A DNA stretch of 64,000 bases from Nocardia testacea NBRC 100365. GTDB lineage: Bacteria > Actinomycetota > Actinomycetes > Mycobacteriales > Mycobacteriaceae. The notes beneath the pieces were generated by a model. The model had not been told where the DNA came from, did not search any database, and saw only the letters and a program-made list of their open reading frames with translations. Below, in pieces: positions 59,857 through 64,000 of the stretch. Positions within the stretch are counted from its first letter, which is position 1; the number at the start of each line of letters is the position of its first letter. The stretch spans positions 1 through 64,000 of the forward strand of contig NZ_BAGJ01000168.1 of NCBI RefSeq assembly GCF_000308775.1, read 5' to 3'. Both the position numbers and the translations under genes were made by a program.

Positions 59857-59885
59857 ACCGTAACTGCTTGTGAACCCATGCACAA
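59857..59885 (-). promoter_or_regulatory. Rex operator overlapping the rex-hemA promoter
   Basis: TTGTGAACCCATGCACAA at 59868-59885 is an 18-bp inverted repeat, one base from the symmetrical Rex half-site pair. On the minus strand TTGTGC (59885-59880), a 17-bp spacer and TACGGT (59862-59857) form a promoter, so bound Rex would cover the -35 box and spacer. This fits autoregulation and redox control of haem synthesis. Confidence 0.85.
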
Positions 59886-59957
59886 AGTCGGTGAAATTCG
59901 CCTCATTTTGTGTCGCGAGCCGACCTTGTACGATCCTCGGCCGAAATTCGGCCACGG

Positions 59958-60221
59958 TCAACGATTCAGATCGGCCCGCAACCGGTTCTCGTCCACATCG
60001 AAATAGCTGTGTTCCCGGCCGTCGAGCAGCACCACCGGCAGCCGGTCACCGTATTCGGCACGCAGTCCGGGGTCGGTGCCGGCGACCGCGTCCACATCGA
60101 CGCTGCCGACCTCGATACCGAATTCCGCGCAGATCGCCCGCAGCTGTTCCAGGGCCCGCTCGCACATCCCGCACCCCGCGCGGGTCAGCAGGGTCACCTC
60201 ATGCGTCGTGGAGTTCGTCAT
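59958..60221 (-). CDS. Glutaredoxin-family thiol-disulfide protein
   Basis: The 87-residue protein has a thioredoxin fold with the dithiol motif LLTRAGCGMCERALEQLRAI and the cis-Pro region DRLPVVLLDGREHSYFDVDE. It is DUF836/glutaredoxin-like and matches the gene next to rex-hemA in mycobacteria. It may reduce mycothiol-linked or protein disulfides. It is transcribed toward rex; a small palindrome GGCCGAAATTCGGCC (59939-59953) follows its stop codon and may act as a weak terminator. Confidence 0.9.
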   Translation of the reverse strand: MTNSTTHEVTLLTRAGCGMCERALEQLRAICAEFGIEVGSVDVDAVAGTDPGLRAEYGDRLPVVLLDGREHSYFDVDENRLRADLNR

Positions 60222-60395
60222 GACCGTTATTCAACCCGCCCACCGGCCGGACGCGGCGGGCTGCGGTGCGTCCGGGCCGGCATCCGGTCGGGCGTACCTC
60301 GACATTCGGTCCGGCCGTGCACGGCCTGTGGATGGGCTCCGCCCGGCGGTACCCATTAGTGTGGACGTGATTCGCGCGAACAGGCGGAGGTACTG

Positions 60396-61418
60396 GTGCC
60401 GGAACGATCGAAGGTGGGGAAATCCGGATTCATCGCGGGCCGGTTCGGGGAACTTCCGGTCCGATGGAATCTGGGCCCGCTCGGACAGGGCCTGTCCGAG
60501 CAGCTGGCGCGCATTTCGCGCAGCCCGTTCGGACCCAGCGAAGAGGAGGTCCGCGCGAATGTCGCCGGTGAGGCCAGCGCGGACGCCGCGCTGGCCCTGC
60601 AGGACGCCGAACGGGCGGCCGTCGGCGCCCCGCCGGAGATCCCGCGTGACCTCACCGCGGCGGCTTTTTTCGACGTGGACAACACCATGGTGCAGGGCGC
60701 CTCGATCGTGCATTTCGCCCGAGGTCTGGCCGCCCGCAAATATTTTCGCAGCGCCGACCTGGTCGATATCGCGTGGAAGCAGGTGAAGTTCCGGATCACC
60801 GGCAAAGAGAGCAGCACCGATATGGCCACCGGCAAAGAGAAGGCGCTGGAATTCATCGCCGGCCGGTCCACCGCCGAACTCGCCGCGCTCGGCGAGGAAA
60901 TCTACGACGAGATCATCGCCGACAAGATCTGGCCCGGCACCCGCGCGCTGGCGCAGATGCATCTCGACGCCGGCCAGCAGGTGTGGCTGGTGACCGCCAC
61001 CCCCGTCGAACTCGCGCAGGTGATCGCCAAACGCCTCGGCCTGACCGGGGCCCTGGGCACCGTGGCCGAGAGCGTCGACGGGCAATTCACCGGTCGCCTG
61101 GTCGGCGATATCCTGCACGGCCTCGGTAAAGCGCATGCCGTCCGCGCCCTGGCCATCCGCGAGGGTCTCAACCTCAAACGCTGCACCGCCTACTCCGACA
61201 GCCACAACGATGTGCCCATGCTGTCGCTCACCGGCACCGCGGTCGCGATCAATCCGGATTCCGACCTCCGCGAAGTCGCCAAGGCCCGTGGCTGGGAGAT
61301 CCGCGATTTCCGCACCGGCCGCAAAGCCGCCAAGATCGGCGTGCCCACGGCCCTGGCCCTGGGCGCCGCGGGCGGAGCGGTAGCCGCCGCGGTGACCCGC
61401 CGCAAAGGCGCCCACTGA
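60396..61418 (+). CDS. HAD-IB family hydrolase (SerB1-like phosphatase)
   Basis: The 340-residue protein has the HAD motif I FFDVDNTMVQGASIVHFARG near residue 91, motif II WLVTATPVELAQVIAKRLGL, and motifs III/IV AYSDSHNDVPMLSLTGTAVA. A 75-residue N-terminal extension precedes the fold, and the C-terminal segment VPTALALGAAGGAVAAAVTR is hydrophobic enough to be a membrane anchor. Similar proteins are called phosphoserine phosphatase, but the substrate is unproven. The GTG start at 60396 has GGAGG five bases ahead. Confidence 0.9.
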   Translation: MPERSKVGKSGFIAGRFGELPVRWNLGPLGQGLSEQLARISRSPFGPSEEEVRANVAGEASADAALALQDAERAAVGAPPEIPRDLTAAAFFDVDNTMVQGASIVHFARGLAARKYFRSADLVDIAWKQVKFRITGKESSTDMATGKEKALEFIAGRSTAELAALGEEIYDEIIADKIWPGTRALAQMHLDAGQQVWLVTATPVELAQVIAKRLGLTGALGTVAESVDGQFTGRLVGDILHGLGKAHAVRALAIREGLNLKRCTAYSDSHNDVPMLSLTGTAVAINPDSDLREVAKARGWEIRDFRTGRKAAKIGVPTALALGAAGGAVAAAVTRRKGAH

Positions 61419-61483
61419 CAGCTCCCCCACACCGCGGCGCCCCGGGCCGACCACGATGCGGAGAAGCCGCCCCGACCGTCAAC

Positions 61484-62497
61484 TCATCCCATAAAAGCGT
61501 TGCGGCGTCTGACCAGAAGCTTGTAGAGGGTCTGCTGGATCGTCTCGCGGACCTGATCGGTGACCTCGAACATGAGCATCGGATCGTCGGCGTCCTCGGC
61601 CTGATACTCGGCGGTGCTGATCGGGGTACCGAACTCGATGTACCACTTCGAGGGCAGCGGGACCGCGCCCAGCGGGCCGAGATGCGGGAACGTGGGGGTC
61701 ACCGGGAAGTAGGGCAGGCCCAGGAGCCGGGCCAGCGGCTTGATATCGGCGATCTTCGGGTAGATCTCCTCGGAGCCCACGATCGAGCACGGGATGATCG
61801 GTACTCCGGCGCGCACCGCCGCGGCGACGAAGCCGCCGCGGCCGAATCGCTGCAGTTTGTACCGATCGGCGTACTTCTTGCCCACGCCCTTGAAACCCTC
61901 GGGGAACACACCGGTGAGTTCGCCCGCGCTCAGCAGCCGTTCGGCGTCGGGGCGGCAGGCCAGCGTGTGACCGGCTTTACGGGCCAGGGTGCCCAGCATC
62001 GGCATCTCGAAGACCAGATCGGCGGCCAGCAGGCGCAGCGCGCGCTGCTTGGCGTGATGATCGTGAACCGCGAGTTGCAGCATGAGTCCGTCGAGCGGGA
62101 CCGTACCGGCGTGGTTGGCCACGATCAGGGCACCGCCGACCTCGGGGACGTTCTCCATCCCGCTGGTCTGGACCCGGAACCAGTTGTCGGCCAGCGGGCG
62201 CAGGGCCGGCAGCAGAACCGATTCGAGCAGATGCTCGTCGAACCCGAATTCGTCGACCTGGTAATCGCCGGTGAGCCGGCGCCGGGCGAATTCGGCGGTG
62301 CGCCCGATCTGCCTGCCGAGGGCGTCGCGCATCAGCTCGGGCAGCGAGCGCGGGGCGGTGGGGGTGGGCGGGGTGAGACGGTCGGTCAGCGAGGTCACCG
62401 ACCGGTCGGCAGGACCGGTCCAGGTACGTGTCGCGGGCCGTGGCCGCGGCACGGTTGCGAGGTCCTGCAGTCTGATGACTTTGGCGACGTCGTTCAT
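61484..62497 (-). CDS. 1-acyl-sn-glycerol-3-phosphate acyltransferase family protein
   Basis: The 337-residue protein belongs to the PlsC acyltransferase superfamily. It has the catalytic motif IVANHAGTVPLDGLMLQLAV (NHx4D), the phosphate-binding ELTGVFPEGFKGVGKKYADR and the third motif VPIIPCSIVGSEEIYPKIAD. The basic N-terminal 80 residues are poorly conserved. The ATG at 62497 overlaps the epimerase stop codon (ATGA), so the two genes are coupled, as in mycobacteria (Rv0502 after Rv0501). The exact acyl acceptor is not known. Confidence 0.9.
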   Translation of the reverse strand: MNDVAKVIRLQDLATVPRPRPATRTWTGPADRSVTSLTDRLTPPTPTAPRSLPELMRDALGRQIGRTAEFARRRLTGDYQVDEFGFDEHLLESVLLPALRPLADNWFRVQTSGMENVPEVGGALIVANHAGTVPLDGLMLQLAVHDHHAKQRALRLLAADLVFEMPMLGTLARKAGHTLACRPDAERLLSAGELTGVFPEGFKGVGKKYADRYKLQRFGRGGFVAAAVRAGVPIIPCSIVGSEEIYPKIADIKPLARLLGLPYFPVTPTFPHLGPLGAVPLPSKWYIEFGTPISTAEYQAEDADDPMLMFEVTDQVRETIQQTLYKLLVRRRNAFMG

Positions 62498-63573
62498 GTA
62501 TGTGCTCCCGTACCGGCCTTGATGAGGCCGAGCAGTTTGTTTTCTGCGGCGTCGATCCACGCTGGATCGACCACGGGCCGCGACGCTGCGCCCCCGGTGA
62601 AGTCGTCGAACGCCTGTACCGTCGTCCAGCGCGGCTCGAACCCGAGTTCGCCGCGCATACGCGTCGTGTCCAGACCACAACCGAAAAGAAAGTAATCGAG
62701 CTGTTCGGAACTGAAATCACGCATCACCGGACTCATGAAGGTCCGGCCGACGGTGCGGAACACCGACCAGGGTACCGGCATTGCGACCCGTCCGGAACGA
62801 CGGACCGCCTGGGAAAGTGCGAGGACGCCGTCACCGGCCACATTGAAGGTGCCGCCCGGGCCGTGCCGGACGGCGTGAACCAAGGCCGCGACCGCGTCTT
62901 CCTCGTGCAGGAACTGCATACGCGCGTCCCGGCCGAGCACGGTCGGGGTGATCGGGGAACGCAGCAACTGCCCCGCCCGGGCGCCCAGGCCGGGTCCGAC
63001 CATGGGTGCCAGGCGCAGGGTCAGCACGGTGATATCGGGACGACGCCGGGCCAGACCGCGGGCGAAGCCCTCGATCTCGATCATGTCCCGGGCGAACCAG
63101 CCCGACGGTGGCCTGCGGGCGCTCATCTCCTCCGTGAACTGCGCGGGATCCTTGGCACTGCCCCCGTATACCCCGGAACTGGAACGTGACACCACCCGGC
63201 GCACGGTCGGCGATTTCTGGCAGACGGCGAACAGCTGCATCGCGCCGAGGACGTTCATATCCTTCATCGCGGCCCGCCCACCGCCGGAAGGCGGCTGGGA
63301 CAGTACCGCGGTATGCACCACGGTATCGACCTGGTAGCGCTCGAAAACCTTGCGGATCAGTGGGTTCCGGATATCGGCACGCACGAATTCGGCGCGCCCC
63401 ATCCGTCGGCGCAGCGGCGGCGCGGGGGTGAGTACGTCGACCGCGACGACGCGCTCGATCTCGGGGTCGGACACGAGCCGGCACACGACATTGCCGCCGA
63501 AGAACCGACTGGCGCCGGTCACCAGTACGACCTTGGGCTTGTAGCTGCCGTTCGCTTCAGTGTCCACCTGCAC
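62494..63573 (-). CDS. NAD-dependent epimerase/dehydratase (GalE-like extended SDR)
   Basis: The 359-residue protein has the NAD-binding loop VVLVTGASRFFGGNVVCRLV. The catalytic region reads VVSRSSSGVYGGSAKDPAQF, where the Tyr falls in an atypical GVYGG context, and LHEEDAVAALVHAVRHG is typical of sugar-nucleotide or sterol-type SDRs. Residues 240-330 form the substrate half. Several close GTG starts are possible (63573, 63567). It is joined to the acyltransferase gene by a 4-nt overlap. Substrate specificity cannot be inferred. Confidence 0.88.
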   Translation of the reverse strand: MQVDTEANGSYKPKVVLVTGASRFFGGNVVCRLVSDPEIERVVAVDVLTPAPPLRRRMGRAEFVRADIRNPLIRKVFERYQVDTVVHTAVLSQPPSGGGRAAMKDMNVLGAMQLFAVCQKSPTVRRVVSRSSSGVYGGSAKDPAQFTEEMSARRPPSGWFARDMIEIEGFARGLARRRPDITVLTLRLAPMVGPGLGARAGQLLRSPITPTVLGRDARMQFLHEEDAVAALVHAVRHGPGGTFNVAGDGVLALSQAVRRSGRVAMPVPWSVFRTVGRTFMSPVMRDFSSEQLDYFLFGCGLDTTRMRGELGFEPRWTTVQAFDDFTGGAASRPVVDPAWIDAAENKLLGLIKAGTGAHT

Positions 63574-63702
63574 CGGACCGTTCCACCTCGAGCATCGAGC
63601 CCCCGCTCAATAGTTCCGATTACCAGCCTAACGACCGGCGCAGTCACCACCGGCCTCTTAACGGGGACCTAACCCCGATTTCAGTTGATGGAAACGCGAC
63701 GA

Positions 63703-63728
63703 AACCCGCTACCGAATGGTAGCGGGTT
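63703..63728 (-). terminator. Intrinsic terminator of the bS22 gene
   Basis: An 11-bp perfect stem (AACCCGCTACC/GGTAGCGGGTT) with a 4-nt loop lies about 27 bases past the bS22 stop codon and is followed on the minus strand by TCGTCGCG. Confidence 0.8.
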
Positions 63729-63754
63729 CCGCCGATGACGTTGCGCGGTTGCGC

Positions 63755-63856
63755 TTACTTGCCGAGTTTGCGCCGCTGCACGCGGGTACGACGAAGCAGC
63801 TTCCGGTGCTTCTTCTTCGACATGCGCTTGCGGCGCTTCTTGATCACAGAACCCAT
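63755..63856 (-). CDS. Ribosomal protein bS22 (AURKAIP1/COX24-domain protein)
   Basis: The 33-residue, extremely basic protein reads [20 protein letters not shown] then [13 protein letters not shown]. It is the same as the small subunit protein bS22 described from mycobacterial ribosomes. The start is ATG 63856 and the stop TAA. Its own terminator follows. The 144 bases upstream to the window edge hold its promoter region and a 7-bp hairpin near 63951-63976; no further gene is visible there. Confidence 0.95.
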
Positions 63857-64000
63857 AGGGTGTCCTCGCGTTCTCTCCTCGGCGCGTCTCGCGCTCGCTT
63901 ACGTCAACTGTCCGGTCGTATGCCCGGTTGCTCGCGGCTGAATCTCAGCCCTGGAGGCGGCGGTCCCGCGCCTCCACGACAGGGAGGCAGCGCGCCGCCG

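Noticed and set aside
63951..63976. Hairpin near the right edge upstream of bS22
   Set aside because: It has only a 7-bp stem in very GC-rich DNA and lies at the window edge, so it cannot be distinguished from chance structure.

Overview
The window is high-GC actinobacterial chromosome from a mycolic-acid-producing member of the Mycobacteriales, most like Nocardia. I infer this from the gene order thrT-metT-rpmG-had-trpT-secE-nusG-rplK-rplA, the HadA/HadB mycolate dehydratase (fused into one protein here), the Mce-type ATPase next to rpoB, the MenJ/MgtA/MenG block and the 33-residue ribosomal protein bS22. The species call is inference.

Layout. 1-11,150 is the transcription/translation region, almost all on the minus strand: the 5' part of rpoB, an Mkl/MceG ATPase, rplL-rplJ with a long leader, an FMN reductase, rplA, rplK, nusG, secE, tRNA-Trp, fused hadAB, rpmG, tRNA-Met, tRNA-Thr and tRNA-Tyr. 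11,345-35,016 is dominated by menaquinone biosynthesis (polyprenyl-PP synthase, menJ, menG, menD, menB, menE, menA). Between these lie htpX, yajQ, an AraC/VOC pair, mgtA, a 1,399-residue nitrate reductase/flavoprotein fusion, an aldo-keto reductase/TetR pair and a hotdog thioesterase divergent from menB. 35,021-43,625 is an accessory-looking block: a holin-like membrane protein, a ClpN-domain protein with a small HTH regulator divergent from a Drr-type ABC exporter, an AfsR-like giant regulator, a Cds1-type PLP enzyme and a BldC-type protein. 43,900-59,960 holds the haem and cytochrome c genes: hemL-gpm-tlpA-(small ORF)-ccdA-resB-ccsB and rex-hemA-hemC-cobA/hemD-hemB, with a Rex operator upstream. 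The right end has a glutaredoxin, a SerB-like phosphatase, an acyltransferase, a GalE-like epimerase and bS22.

Together these genes serve electron transport: menaquinone as quinone pool, haem and cytochrome c maturation as carriers, and redox control through Rex. They sit beside core gene expression and mycolic-envelope functions. Two haem/cytochrome operons are chained by 4-nt start/stop overlaps. Many other genes show a TANNNT box about six bases before the start codon, which suggests leaderless transcripts.

The least explained features are two interspersed repeat families. One is a ~0.45-0.54 kb element present twice (about 12,811-13,345 and 31,152-31,611). It has long inverted arms, a near-invariant giant hairpin and a 25-bp tandem tail. 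The other is a ~60-75-bp hairpin element at five loci, whose outer arms differ in sequence from locus to locus yet still pair. At one locus this element has become a 78-bp, in-frame tandem array covering the start of tlpA.
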